A DNA stretch of 64,000 nucleotides from an uncultured Verrucomicrobiales bacterium (GTDB lineage Bacteria > Verrucomicrobiota > Verrucomicrobiia > Verrucomicrobiales > DEV007), in assembly GCA_937891465.1 (NCBI GenBank), contig CALAHF010000165.1, positions 1 through 64,000 of the forward strand, written 5' to 3'. Every line of letters starts with the position of its first letter. The stretch's first letter is position 1. The notes below the pieces were generated by a model, which was not told the origin of the DNA, did not search any database, and was given only the letters and a program-made list of their open reading frames with translations. The translations under genes and the position numbers were made by a program. Shown in pieces: positions 27,504-35,392 of the stretch.

Positions 27504-28445
27504 ATGAGCGATCAGAAAATCATTTTAGGAACGCGCGGCAGCGACCTCGCGCTCGCGCAAGCAACCATGACCGAAGCGGCGCTTCGCGAACACGGCGTTG
27601 AGGTGCAAATCAAAATCATCCGCACGATTGGCGACAAACGCCCCGATTTGAAGCTGACTGAATTCGGCGATCACGGCGTGGTCGACAAAGGCGTTTTCAC
27701 AAAAGAGCTCGAAGAAGCCCTGCTGCGCGGAGAAATCGACATCGCGGTTCACAGCTTGAAAGATGTACCGACCGAACTCGGCGACGAATTCGAAATTCCC
27801 TGCGCGCTTCCCCGCGCTCCGATCGAAGATGTGCTTCTCACGGTGGAACAGGATTTGATCGACGACCCCACTCTTTTGCCCAGTAAAACCGTCGCGACCA
27901 GCTCCGTTCGCCGCGCGCGGATGATGCGCCATTTACATCCCGGAATCACGATCGAAGACATTCGCGGAAACGTGCCGACTCGGATCCGCAAGCTGATCGA
28001 AAACGATGCGTGGGACGGAATTATGTTGGCCCGCGCGGGATTGCTTCGACTTGGTTTCCTAAAACCCGGAGACGATACTGGGTTCGATTTTGAAGGAACG
28101 CGAGTTCACACCAAAATCCTCGATCCCGAAGAGTTTTTGCCCGCTGCCGGGCAGGGAGCTGTTGGAATTGAGTGCCTGAAATCCAACGAGGCTGCAAAAG
28201 CGGCCTTGGCCAAAATCAATCACGAACCAACCTTTCAGCGAATTTCCGCCGAGCGCGCCTTTCTCGCCGAACTCAAAGCTGGCTGCCAAACTCCCGTCGG
28301 AGTTCACACCTGGTTCGAAGGGGATGATTTGGTGATGCGAGCTCTGGTATTCAACGAAGACGATGAAACCGCCAAGCCGCTCGAAGGCGAAGTGCGCGGG
28401 AGTGATCCCGTCGCGATGGCGCGGGAAATGATGGCGATGCTGTAG
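27504..28445 (+). CDS. hemC: Hydroxymethylbilane synthase (porphobilinogen deaminase)
   Basis: HemC joins four porphobilinogen units to make hydroxymethylbilane on a covalent dipyrromethane cofactor. The cofactor Cys is C261 in ELKAGCQTPVG. Typical motifs are GTRGSDLALAQ, HSLKDVPTEL, SVRRARMMRH and GQGAVGIEC. Length 313 aa. It follows hemA at once and is the third gene of the operon. The following genes are not part of the pathway: a toxin-antitoxin candidate lies between hemC and cobA-hemD. Confidence 0.97.
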   Translation: MSDQKIILGTRGSDLALAQATMTEAALREHGVEVQIKIIRTIGDKRPDLKLTEFGDHGVVDKGVFTKELEEALLRGEIDIAVHSLKDVPTELGDEFEIPCALPRAPIEDVLLTVEQDLIDDPTLLPSKTVATSSVRRARMMRHLHPGITIEDIRGNVPTRIRKLIENDAWDGIMLARAGLLRLGFLKPGDDTGFDFEGTRVHTKILDPEEFLPAAGQGAVGIECLKSNEAAKAALAKINHEPTFQRISAERAFLAELKAGCQTPVGVHTWFEGDDLVMRALVFNEDDETAKPLEGEVRGSDPVAMAREMMAML

Positions 28446-28463
28446 ATGTGGTGAATTCGATTG

Positions 28464-28487
28464 CAATTTGTGGTAAATTGCCACAAA
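28464..28487. promoter_or_regulatory. Candidate operator of the toxin-antitoxin genes
   Basis: Two interlocking inverted repeats fill the 50-bp gap before the antitoxin: CAATTT (28464-28469) with AAATTG (28475-28480), and TTTGTGG (28467-28473) with CCACAAA (28481-28487). Type II antitoxins commonly bind such palindromes in their own promoter. The gap lies just after hemC, so the module may have its own promoter here. Confidence 0.45.
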
Positions 28488-28495
28488 ATGTAACT

Positions 28496-28771
28496 ATGAG
28501 TAAATCAATCCGCATCAGTTCGGAACTCGCTCAGTCGGCGGAAACCGCGGCTGCAGTTTCGCACCGTTCACCTCCTCAGCAGATTGAACATTGGGCCCAG
28601 ATCGGCAGAGTGCTGGAGCCAGCTTTGTCTTACACCGCTGAGGTCAAAGTGAAGCAGGTGGGCCGCGCTGATCTAGATGCTATTCTCAAAGATGTTGAAT
28701 CGGCAGATAGCGTCCAGCGTACGCAAGCAATCATTCGGCAACAATCTGGAAGTATCGAATCGACAGATTGA
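28496..28771 (+). CDS. ParD-like antitoxin (ribbon-helix-helix)
   Basis: The 91-aa product starts MSKSIRISSELAQSAETAAA and continues HRSPPQQIEHWAQIGRVLEP, the pattern of the ParD-like family antitoxins (a short N-terminal beta strand that pairs for DNA contact, then two helices, then a helical extension). The start at ATG 28496 is preferred over the upstream TTG/ATG frame. It is followed 15 bp later by a zeta-toxin-like kinase gene. A ParD-like protein next to a zeta-like kinase is not the classic ParD-ParE or epsilon-zeta pairing. It is likely the DNA-binding, neutralising partner. Confidence 0.72.
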   Translation: MSKSIRISSELAQSAETAAAVSHRSPPQQIEHWAQIGRVLEPALSYTAEVKVKQVGRADLDAILKDVESADSVQRTQAIIRQQSGSIESTD

Positions 28772-28786
28772 TTTGGTAATTTGGCT

Positions 28787-29365
28787 ATGACTGCGCCGTT
28801 GTTGATCATGTTGTCAGGTCCGAACGGTGCCGGAAAATCGACTTTTTATGAGTCTCACTTGAAGGCTCTGGGCCTTCCATTTTTGAATGCGGACAACCTT
28901 GCGCGTGAGACGGGTATGAATGCTTACGATGCGGCCGCGACGATTGCTACAGTCCGGGATCAACTGATTAAAAACGGTGAAAGTTTTGTCACGGAGACTG
29001 TTTTCTCAGACCCCGTGCGAGAGAAAGTGCAAGTGCTGGCTGATGCGGTGGGGTTAGGATTTGACGTGACTCTCATTTACATAGGAATTGAATCATCCGA
29101 TTTATCGCGGTTACGAGTTGGTGCTCGCGTTGCGGCAGGTGGCCATGATGTGCCGGTTGAGAAACTCGAAGGTCGCTATCGGCGTTCGCTTGAAAACCTT
29201 CATCGAGCGGTTCAGCAGCTCCCTCGTGTCCGAGTTTACGACAACAGCTCATTTGACTCACCCCATAGGTTTCTCGGAGAGTTTAGACACGGGAAGATTG
29301 TTAAGCAGCCGGCGAATGTGGTTCCAATTCCTGAATGGGCGCTGGGACTTTTCGAATCAGACTGA
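28787..29365 (+). CDS. Zeta-toxin-like P-loop kinase
   Basis: The 192-aa protein has a P-loop GPNGAGKST at residues 11-19, then NADNLARE and the strand FVTETVFSDP, all as in zeta/PezT toxins and related AAA_33 kinases. Classic zeta phosphorylates UDP-N-acetylglucosamine and poisons cell-wall synthesis. This shorter relative may act similarly, but substrate-binding residues cannot be confirmed by eye. The ATG at 28787 is used in preference to the TTG two codons upstream. It lies between the ParD-like gene and cobA-hemD, so the pair forms a toxin-antitoxin cassette inserted in the tetrapyrrole operon. Confidence 0.72.
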   Translation: MTAPLLIMLSGPNGAGKSTFYESHLKALGLPFLNADNLARETGMNAYDAAATIATVRDQLIKNGESFVTETVFSDPVREKVQVLADAVGLGFDVTLIYIGIESSDLSRLRVGARVAAGGHDVPVEKLEGRYRRSLENLHRAVQQLPRVRVYDNSSFDSPHRFLGEFRHGKIVKQPANVVPIPEWALGLFESD

Positions 29366-29387
29366 ATCGGAATATTTTATACTGACT

Positions 29388-29410
29388 TCAGAAAAACGGG
29401 CTTTTTCTGA
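29388..29410. terminator. Perfect 9-bp hairpin after the toxin gene
   Basis: TCAGAAAAA (29388-29396) pairs perfectly with TTTTTCTGA (29402-29410) across a 5-nt loop. A T-rich tract lies inside the stem. It may end the toxin-antitoxin transcript, or stabilise the start of the cobA-hemD message. Confidence 0.45.
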
Positions 29411-29448
29411 TTTGAATTCCCTTCCATTAAACGCGACGGATTCACCAA

Positions 29449-30981
29449 ATGAGCAAGAAAACCAAAACCACAGGCATTTGCTATCTCGTCGGAGCTGGTC
29501 CGGGTGATCCAGGACTGATGACGCTTCGCGGCAAAGAATGCATCGAGATGGCAGATGTGCTGATCTACGATTACCTCGCGAATCATGAATTCCTGAAGTG
29601 GGCGAAAGAAGGAACGGAAATGATTTACGCGGGCAAGAAAGCCTCCGACCACGCGATTCCGCAGGGTGGGATCAACGAATTGCTTGTCGAAAAAGTGAAG
29701 GAAGGAAAAATCGTGACGCGGCTGAAAGGCGGCGATCCGTTGGTTTTTGGACGCGGTGGCGAAGAAGCGGAAGAACTCGTCGATGCCGGCGTGCCGTTTG
29801 AGTTGGTTCCCGGAATCAGTTCAGCCATTGCGGGTCCTGCTTATGCGGGTATTCCTGTGACTCATCGCGATCACTGCTCGCAGCTGACCATTTTCACCGG
29901 CCACGAAGATCCGACCAAAGAAGAGTCGTCGATGGATTACGCGCAGATCGCGAAAGCGCCCGGCACCAAAGTCATGCTGATGGGCGTGGGCCGACTCCGT
30001 CTCGTGATGGATGAGCTGTTGAAAAACGGCGCGGATCCGAAAATGCCCGTCGCGTTGGTTCGCTGGGCGACCCGTGGGAATCAGGAATCCATCGAAGGCA
30101 CCATGAAAACGATCGCGGATATCGTTGAGAAAGCAGATTTCAAATCCCCCGCCGTTTGCGTGATCGGCGACGTGGTGAAATGCCGCAAGAAAATCAATTG
30201 GTTTGAGAATCGGCCGTTGTTTGGCAAGCGCGTTGTCGTGACACGGACTCGGACTCAAGCCAGCGGAATGTCCAAGCAGCTGCGGGATCTCGGCGCGGAC
30301 GTGCTGGAAATTCCGACGATACGTATCGCGAAACCCGAGGGCGATGAGCTGATCGAATTCGGTAAGCTCGTTCAGGATTGCCACAAATACGAATGGCTCA
30401 TTTTTACCAGCCCGAACGGCGTTGACGCGTTTTTCGATCTCTTTTACAAACTCTACGACGATGCCCGCTCCATCGGCGGCGCTCGCATCGCAGCCGTCGG
30501 TCCCGGCACAAAAGCCAAGCTCGCTGAGTATCGTGTCGCGACCGATTTGATGCCTGAAAAACACGTTGCGGAGGAACTTGCCAAAGAAATCAAAAAGCAA
30601 ATTGGCGATCTCAATTCACTGCAGATGCTCTGGGTTCGCGGCGAAGATGCCCGTCCTGTCTTGAGCGAAATGTTGGTGAAAGAAGGCGCGATTCTCGACG
30701 AAGCCATCGCTTACGTGACCGTTCCCGAAACCGACGACCCGACCGGCAACGTGAAGCGTTTCCGCGAAGAAGGCGCTGACATCGTGACCTTCACCAGCGG
30801 TTCGACCGTCGAGTGTTTCCTCGATCTCGGGCTCGATATTCCCGAGATAACCAAGATTGCCAGCATTGGCCCCGTAACGACCGAGGCGATCGAAGAAAAT
30901 CAGCTCATCGTCGATATTGAGGCGGAGGACAGCACGATCCCCGGGTTGGTGAAGGCAGTTTTGAAATTGGCGGGTAAGTGA
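29449..30981 (+). CDS. Fused uroporphyrinogen-III C-methyltransferase / uroporphyrinogen-III synthase
   Basis: The N-terminal domain (residues about 8-250) is a CobA-type SAM-dependent methyltransferase (VGAGPGDPGLMTLRG, LKGGDPLVFGRGGEE, PVTHRD) that converts uroporphyrinogen III to precorrin-2 for sirohaem or cobalamin. The C-terminal domain (about 255-505) is HemD, which cyclises hydroxymethylbilane to uroporphyrinogen III (RTRTQASGMSKQL, FTSPNGVDAFFDL, TFTSGSTVECF). The fusion lets the product of hemC feed directly into both branches. Length 510 aa is typical of such fusions. It completes the operon after the toxin-antitoxin insert. Confidence 0.95.
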   Translation: MSKKTKTTGICYLVGAGPGDPGLMTLRGKECIEMADVLIYDYLANHEFLKWAKEGTEMIYAGKKASDHAIPQGGINELLVEKVKEGKIVTRLKGGDPLVFGRGGEEAEELVDAGVPFELVPGISSAIAGPAYAGIPVTHRDHCSQLTIFTGHEDPTKEESSMDYAQIAKAPGTKVMLMGVGRLRLVMDELLKNGADPKMPVALVRWATRGNQESIEGTMKTIADIVEKADFKSPAVCVIGDVVKCRKKINWFENRPLFGKRVVVTRTRTQASGMSKQLRDLGADVLEIPTIRIAKPEGDELIEFGKLVQDCHKYEWLIFTSPNGVDAFFDLFYKLYDDARSIGGARIAAVGPGTKAKLAEYRVATDLMPEKHVAEELAKEIKKQIGDLNSLQMLWVRGEDARPVLSEMLVKEGAILDEAIAYVTVPETDDPTGNVKRFREEGADIVTFTSGSTVECFLDLGLDIPEITKIASIGPVTTEAIEENQLIVDIEAEDSTIPGLVKAVLKLAGK

Positions 30982-31041
30982 GGTTTTTGAGGGAGACAAA
31001 TCCTTCGGTTCAGTCTTTAATGGCGCCGAAACACGAACACA

Positions 31042-32478
31042 ATGCGCTCTTTTTACGTAATGATAGCGGTGGCTCTGGCCGTCGTTTTTCTGAACGGTTG
31101 TATCTCCACGGGATTGAATAATCCTCGTCTGGCGACAGCTGTGTCAGCTGATATTCCGGATTCCTGGACGGCAGCGCGGATTGCGGTGCCGGTGGATGCG
31201 GCGACGGGTTGGTTGGATGATTTTGATGGGGGCGGAAAGCTGCTTTCGCTGGCTCGCGAGGCGGTGGGTAAAAATTACGACCTGGCGGCTTCGGCGGCGC
31301 GGGTGCGGCAATCGCTGGAGCGGGTAAGGATTGCGAAGGCGGATGGGTTGCCGCAATTCGATACGGGTTTCTCGACGAATCGCTCGCAGAATTTACGGGG
31401 ATCGCAGTTCACGTCGTCGCGGGCGAATCAGTTCGCGTTAGGGCTGGATTTGGCGTGGGAAGTGGATTTGTGGGGACGGATTGGCAATGTGAAAAAGGCG
31501 CGTTTGGCGGATTTGAAAGCGGTGGATGCAGATTACCAAGCCGCGCGGTTGTCGCTCGGGGCGACAGTGGTGAAGACGGCACTGGAGATTTTGGAATCGG
31601 AAATGCAGGTCGATTTGTCGCGGAAAAACCTGAAGAGTTTGCAAACGAATTTGGAGATTCTGGATTCAAAACTGGAAGCGGGAGATGCGGAAGATCGCAC
31701 GGCGCTCGATATTTCGCTGAGTCGCGCGGATGTGGCGCGGACGGAATCGACGATCGCCCAACAGCAGCGTGAGGCGGATGAGTCGCGCCGGGCGTTGGAG
31801 GCGTTGCTCGGGCGTTATCCGAAGGGGAAAATCGAGTCGCTTCGTACATTGCCTACGATTTCGCGTTCGATTCCCGGTGGTTTGCCGAGTGAATTGCTGC
31901 TGCGTCGGCCGGATTTGATTGCGGCGGAAGCGCGAGTGGATGCTCAGTTTCAGGAAGTCGCGGCTTCGCGAAAAGCGCTCTTGCCGACGTTTCGGATCAC
32001 GGCGGGTGGCGGAACAAGCACAACGCAGGATCTTTCTGATCTAATGGATATCAATAATCTGGTGTGGAATATCGGACAGAATCTCGCGCAGCCGATTTTT
32101 CTCGCTGGGAAGTTGAAGGCGGATATTCGGCTGACCGAGGCGGAGAGAGATGAAGTCGCGGCTCAGTATGCGGACACGGCGCTCGCGGCATTTCGTGAGG
32201 TGGAAACAGCATTGGCGGCGGAAAAATATTACATCAAACAGGTCGCTGCCCTGGAAAAAGCCGCCACGGAATCGGATCGGGCGGAAGAGTTGAGTCTGAG
32301 CCAATACGAAAAAGGGCTGGTCGACATCATCACGTTGCTGGAAAGTCAGCGCCGGGCGTTTGATGCAAATAGTTCACTGTTAACGGTTCGGCTGTTGTTG
32401 CTGCAAAACCGAGTTGATCTTCATCTAGCGCTCGGCGGGGATTTTGATCACGCCCCGGAAGTTAAGGAGAATAAGTAG
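31042..32478 (+). CDS. Outer-membrane efflux lipoprotein (NodT/TolC family)
   Basis: An outer-membrane channel of a tripartite efflux system. The lipobox LNGC (C19) gives a lipoprotein, as in NodT-family proteins. The body is the TolC fold with long coiled-coil helices. Motifs are GLDLAWEVDLWGRI, LLRRPDLIAAEARV and the C-terminal FREVETALAAE, LESQRRAFD. The next gene is the adaptor. The inner-membrane RND pump is not in the window. Confidence 0.9.
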   Translation: MRSFYVMIAVALAVVFLNGCISTGLNNPRLATAVSADIPDSWTAARIAVPVDAATGWLDDFDGGGKLLSLAREAVGKNYDLAASAARVRQSLERVRIAKADGLPQFDTGFSTNRSQNLRGSQFTSSRANQFALGLDLAWEVDLWGRIGNVKKARLADLKAVDADYQAARLSLGATVVKTALEILESEMQVDLSRKNLKSLQTNLEILDSKLEAGDAEDRTALDISLSRADVARTESTIAQQQREADESRRALEALLGRYPKGKIESLRTLPTISRSIPGGLPSELLLRRPDLIAAEARVDAQFQEVAASRKALLPTFRITAGGGTSTTQDLSDLMDINNLVWNIGQNLAQPIFLAGKLKADIRLTEAERDEVAAQYADTALAAFREVETALAAEKYYIKQVAALEKAATESDRAEELSLSQYEKGLVDIITLLESQRRAFDANSSLLTVRLLLLQNRVDLHLALGGDFDHAPEVKENK

Positions 32479-32570
32479 GATTGATTCGCAGCTGTTTTGC
32501 GCTGAAATTAAGTAGCATTTTTCCAGAAACCATCGGCTGCGGCTGTGGTTTACGTTATCGACACTTTTTG

Positions 32571-33908
32571 ATGAAACTCGCGCTCCGAATCGTACTTCCG
32601 CTCCTCATTGTTTGGGGGGCTGTTTCGCTCGCGCAGTGGTTTATCGCCAACAAGCCGAAGCCGCGAAAACGTCCGACGCCGGTTCAAGTGACGAGTGTTG
32701 AGGCGACGCGTATCAAACCGGAATCGTTTCAGGTCCATTTGGACACGCGAGGTGGAGTTCGGCCTCGCACAACGACCACGCTGATTCCTGAGGTGAGCGG
32801 GCGGATCACGGAAATCTCAGCGTCTTTCCGAGAGGGAGGGTTTTTCGAAAAAGGCGATATGCTTTTGAAAATCGATCCGGTGGATTATGAAACGGCGATC
32901 GTGATTCAGAAAAGTGCCGTGGCGGAAGCAAATCGCGTGTTGAGCGAGGAAAAAGCGCGTGGTGAACAGGCGGTTGAGAACTGGAAACGGCTGGGGAAAA
33001 GAGGTATTCCGTCCGACATGGTCAAGCGAATGCCACAACTCGCGGAAGCTGAGGCTCGATTAAAAGCTGCTGAAGCTGAGCTCGAAAAGCGGCAGAAAGA
33101 TCTCGAACGAACTGAAGTGAAAGCTCCCTATGCCGGTCGTCTTTTGGAGCAGAATGTTGATGTCGGGCAGTATGTTACGACAGGGACTCAGCTGGGGCGG
33201 GCGTTCGCGATCGATTTTGTGGAAGTCCGGCTGCCGCTATCGAATCAGCAGTTGGGATTTGTCGATCTTCCGGAAGCGTATCGCGGCGAGAACGAGACAA
33301 TCGCTAAGCAAGAACTGCCAGAAGTGCTTTTTGAGGCTGATATGGGTTCCACCAGTACGACGTGGAAAGGCCGGATCGTTCGAGTCGACAGCGCGATTGA
33401 TCAAATGTCGCGCCAGCTTTTTGTCGTCGCTCAGGTGGAGGATCCCTACGGAAAACATTCTGAAATCGCCGGAAAGCAACAACCGCTGAAAATCGGGATG
33501 TTTGTCTCGGCAAAAGTGAAAGGTAAATTGCTGGAAGGCGTTTTTGTTCTTCCGCGCGCGGCGGTTCGAGCTGGTGGTGAAGTCATTGTGATCAACAGTG
33601 AGAACAAGATTCGCCGTCAAAAAGTCGAGCCGGTCTGGAGTGATCGCGACAACGTGGTTATTCCCAGAACGGACGGTGGTTTGGCCGCGGGCGATATTGT
33701 TTGTTTAACGCCGTTGGCTTTCCCGGCGAATGGTGCATCGGTTCTTCCAACTATCGATGGCGTTGCACCGACTGTTGAAACTCCCGCCGGTGGCTTTCCT
33801 GGAAAAGGTGGCAAAGGTGGGAAAGGCGGCGGAAAAGGGAAGGGGAGCAAAGCCGATAAAAGCGGCGTTACTCAAAGTCCGGCTGAGAAAACGGCGGAGA
33901 AGTCTTAG
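32571..33908 (+). CDS. Efflux periplasmic adaptor subunit (HlyD/RND family)
   Basis: A membrane fusion protein bridging an inner-membrane pump and the outer-membrane channel. The ATG at 32571 (MKLALRIVLPLLIVWG) gives a good signal/anchor helix, whereas the upstream TTG frame would add 30 implausible residues. The biotinyl-lipoyl-like barrel (LIPEVSGRITEIS), the alpha-hairpin with Ala/Glu-rich helices, and RVELKAPYAGRL-like KAPYAGRLLEQNVDVGQYV are all present. The C-terminal tail is Gly/Lys-rich and low complexity (FPGKGGKGGKGGGKGKG). It is 92 bp after the outer-membrane gene and its stop overlaps the convergent adenylate-kinase-like gene by 4 bp. Confidence 0.9.
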   Translation: MKLALRIVLPLLIVWGAVSLAQWFIANKPKPRKRPTPVQVTSVEATRIKPESFQVHLDTRGGVRPRTTTTLIPEVSGRITEISASFREGGFFEKGDMLLKIDPVDYETAIVIQKSAVAEANRVLSEEKARGEQAVENWKRLGKRGIPSDMVKRMPQLAEAEARLKAAEAELEKRQKDLERTEVKAPYAGRLLEQNVDVGQYVTTGTQLGRAFAIDFVEVRLPLSNQQLGFVDLPEAYRGENETIAKQELPEVLFEADMGSTSTTWKGRIVRVDSAIDQMSRQLFVVAQVEDPYGKHSEIAGKQQPLKIGMFVSAKVKGKLLEGVFVLPRAAVRAGGEVIVINSENKIRRQKVEPVWSDRDNVVIPRTDGGLAAGDIVCLTPLAFPANGASVLPTIDGVAPTVETPAGGFPGKGGKGGKGGGKGKGSKADKSGVTQSPAEKTAEKS

Positions 33909-35113
33909 CCGCGTCGGATTTCTGATCCTTCGAAGTAGATTCGAATCCGATAAACGATTCGTGGACGGAAAACGATCTCGCCTGTTTTCAAATCGACGCG
34001 GTCCGGAACTTCGTTCAGCTGCTTGTCGACGACGGCGTGAAAGCCGCGCTCAGAAAACACATCGATCAGCATCGCGATCGCGAGCGGGTCTTCGAAAAGG
34101 GGCGCTTCGGTATTCACCACGGCGCGACCGGAAATCGCGTGCCTTGTGATGATCGGCATGAAAAGCTCGGTAATAATATCGATGACATTCGCAAATATTT
34201 CGGTGTGATCGCGCTGATAGCTATCCATACGGCGAACCAAATCCTGTCGTGCATGGACTACGATTTCGCTCGCGAGTGGGATTTCCCGAACCTTCTGAAA
34301 GGTGGTTGGATCGAGCTCTAATGAAGACTGATATTGCAGCTCGCGAAGAATATTTGCCTCCACCTCAGCAAAATTAGCTTGGGCATTGATCAGGTGATAG
34401 AAAAACGTTGCTTTCAACGACTGAAGCGCATCCCAGGTGCTTTCTTTGAAAACCCGGTAGCGATGCTGAGCCGCATCCTGATCCAAATCGGTTTTGCGCA
34501 ATTCCTGAAGTTCGCCGACACCAGTTTGCTCAACCTCTTCGTTGTGTTGGGCGATTTCGCGACCGCGTTTGAGCTGTCGATCGACGCTCGTTTTTTCATC
34601 CACGAACAGCACCATGACGTGAACTGTGGGGCGTCGAAATTGACCACCTTGCGGTGTGTTGGCAAATTCGCGGTGCAGCCCAGCGATTTTTGCGACGAGC
34701 AATTTCATGCACTCGACTTGAACCGTGGTGCGGGGAAAACCGTCCAGGACGCAGCCGTCTTGAAACTCCGGCTCCATCATTTTCTTGAACAAAATCCCGA
34801 TGACCTCGCGGTCGCCGACCATGTTTCCACCGTCAATCAGGCGTCGTGCTTCGGGGCTGTCCAGCAACGAACTCACAACGATTGGCACGCAGGTGAACCC
34901 CCGCGCTTTCATGATGAATTCCGTGTTGGTGCCTTTTCCTGAGCCAGGCGCACCGCCGAGCAGGATGATTTCTTTGGGAAAACGGAGGTTTTCGTGACTG
35001 AATTCGGATTCCAAATCAGCCCAGATTGCGTTGAAAATGAGTTGGGCGTCTTTGATCTCGAGACTGTTCGTCACGTCGGGATCAGATTCGGTTTGAGTGC
35101 TCGGTAGGGCCAT
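33905..35113 (-). CDS. Adenylate-kinase-like nucleoside monophosphate kinase with long C-terminal domain
   Basis: The P-loop GAPGSGKGTN and the phosphate/base loops (DGFPRTTVQVECM) identify an adenylate kinase fold at residues about 50-270. A further 150 residues form an uncharacterised C-terminal domain ending RPRIVYRIRIYFEG. The whole protein of 402 aa is about twice the usual adenylate kinase length. The ATG at 35113 (MALPST) is chosen because the longer frame has only a TTG start and an N-terminus in low-quality sequence. The extended C-terminus may bind nucleic acid or serve as a second regulatory domain. It converges on the adaptor gene. Confidence 0.78.
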   Translation of the reverse strand: MALPSTQTESDPDVTNSLEIKDAQLIFNAIWADLESEFSHENLRFPKEIILLGGAPGSGKGTNTEFIMKARGFTCVPIVVSSLLDSPEARRLIDGGNMVGDREVIGILFKKMMEPEFQDGCVLDGFPRTTVQVECMKLLVAKIAGLHREFANTPQGGQFRRPTVHVMVLFVDEKTSVDRQLKRGREIAQHNEEVEQTGVGELQELRKTDLDQDAAQHRYRVFKESTWDALQSLKATFFYHLINAQANFAEVEANILRELQYQSSLELDPTTFQKVREIPLASEIVVHARQDLVRRMDSYQRDHTEIFANVIDIITELFMPIITRHAISGRAVVNTEAPLFEDPLAIAMLIDVFSERGFHAVVDKQLNEVPDRVDLKTGEIVFRPRIVYRIRIYFEGSEIRRG

Positions 35114-35180
35114 GATTTTGTGCTCGAATGATGCGTGTGTCGATTCGTTGGTGCAAGCGCTATCCGCCTTCAAAAGCAGG

Positions 35181-35196
35181 TTTCACGAAGCAACAG
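35181..35196. repeat. Half-copy of the dispersed repeat
   Basis: TTTCACGAAGCAACAG matches the outer arm of full copies (compare 41450-41465), but no second arm follows. It is a truncated copy upstream of the adenylate-kinase-like gene. Confidence 0.5.
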
Positions 35197-35298
35197 TAAT
35201 ATAAGACCGGCGATACCGCCTGTCAGAACCCCACCAATTCGCGACGACATTTTTGTTGAAACACAAAGAGTTAACCCTGACGCGATTTGGTAGTATAC

Positions 35299-35379
35299 GT
35301 TCGATGAACCAACCCTATTGGATCGTGGGAGCGTTTCGATCGAACAGGGTCTGATCGTTGAACAGACCCTGTTTGATCG
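35299..35379. repeat. Dispersed palindromic repeat, copy 4 with adjacent half-copy
   Basis: The full copy (35337-35379) has arms CGATCGAACAGGGTCTG and CAGACCCTGTTTGATCG, one mismatch apart, with cores at 35346-35350 and 35366-35370 (15 nt between). A half-copy GTTCGATGAACC, ACCCT, ATTGGATCG lies at 35299-35325 in the opposite sense. The cluster lies just after the stop of the symporter gene. The 279-bp gap from 35114 to 35392 otherwise has nothing clear. Confidence 0.85.
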
Positions 35380-35392
35380 TAAAAACGATTGG

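Noticed and set aside
35170-35250. 26-aa hydrophobic minus-strand frame ending in the half-repeat
   Set aside because: It has a membrane-like segment (GGVLTGGIAGLILLLL), but the last residues are repeat sequence and there is no ribosome-binding site. It is probably chance.
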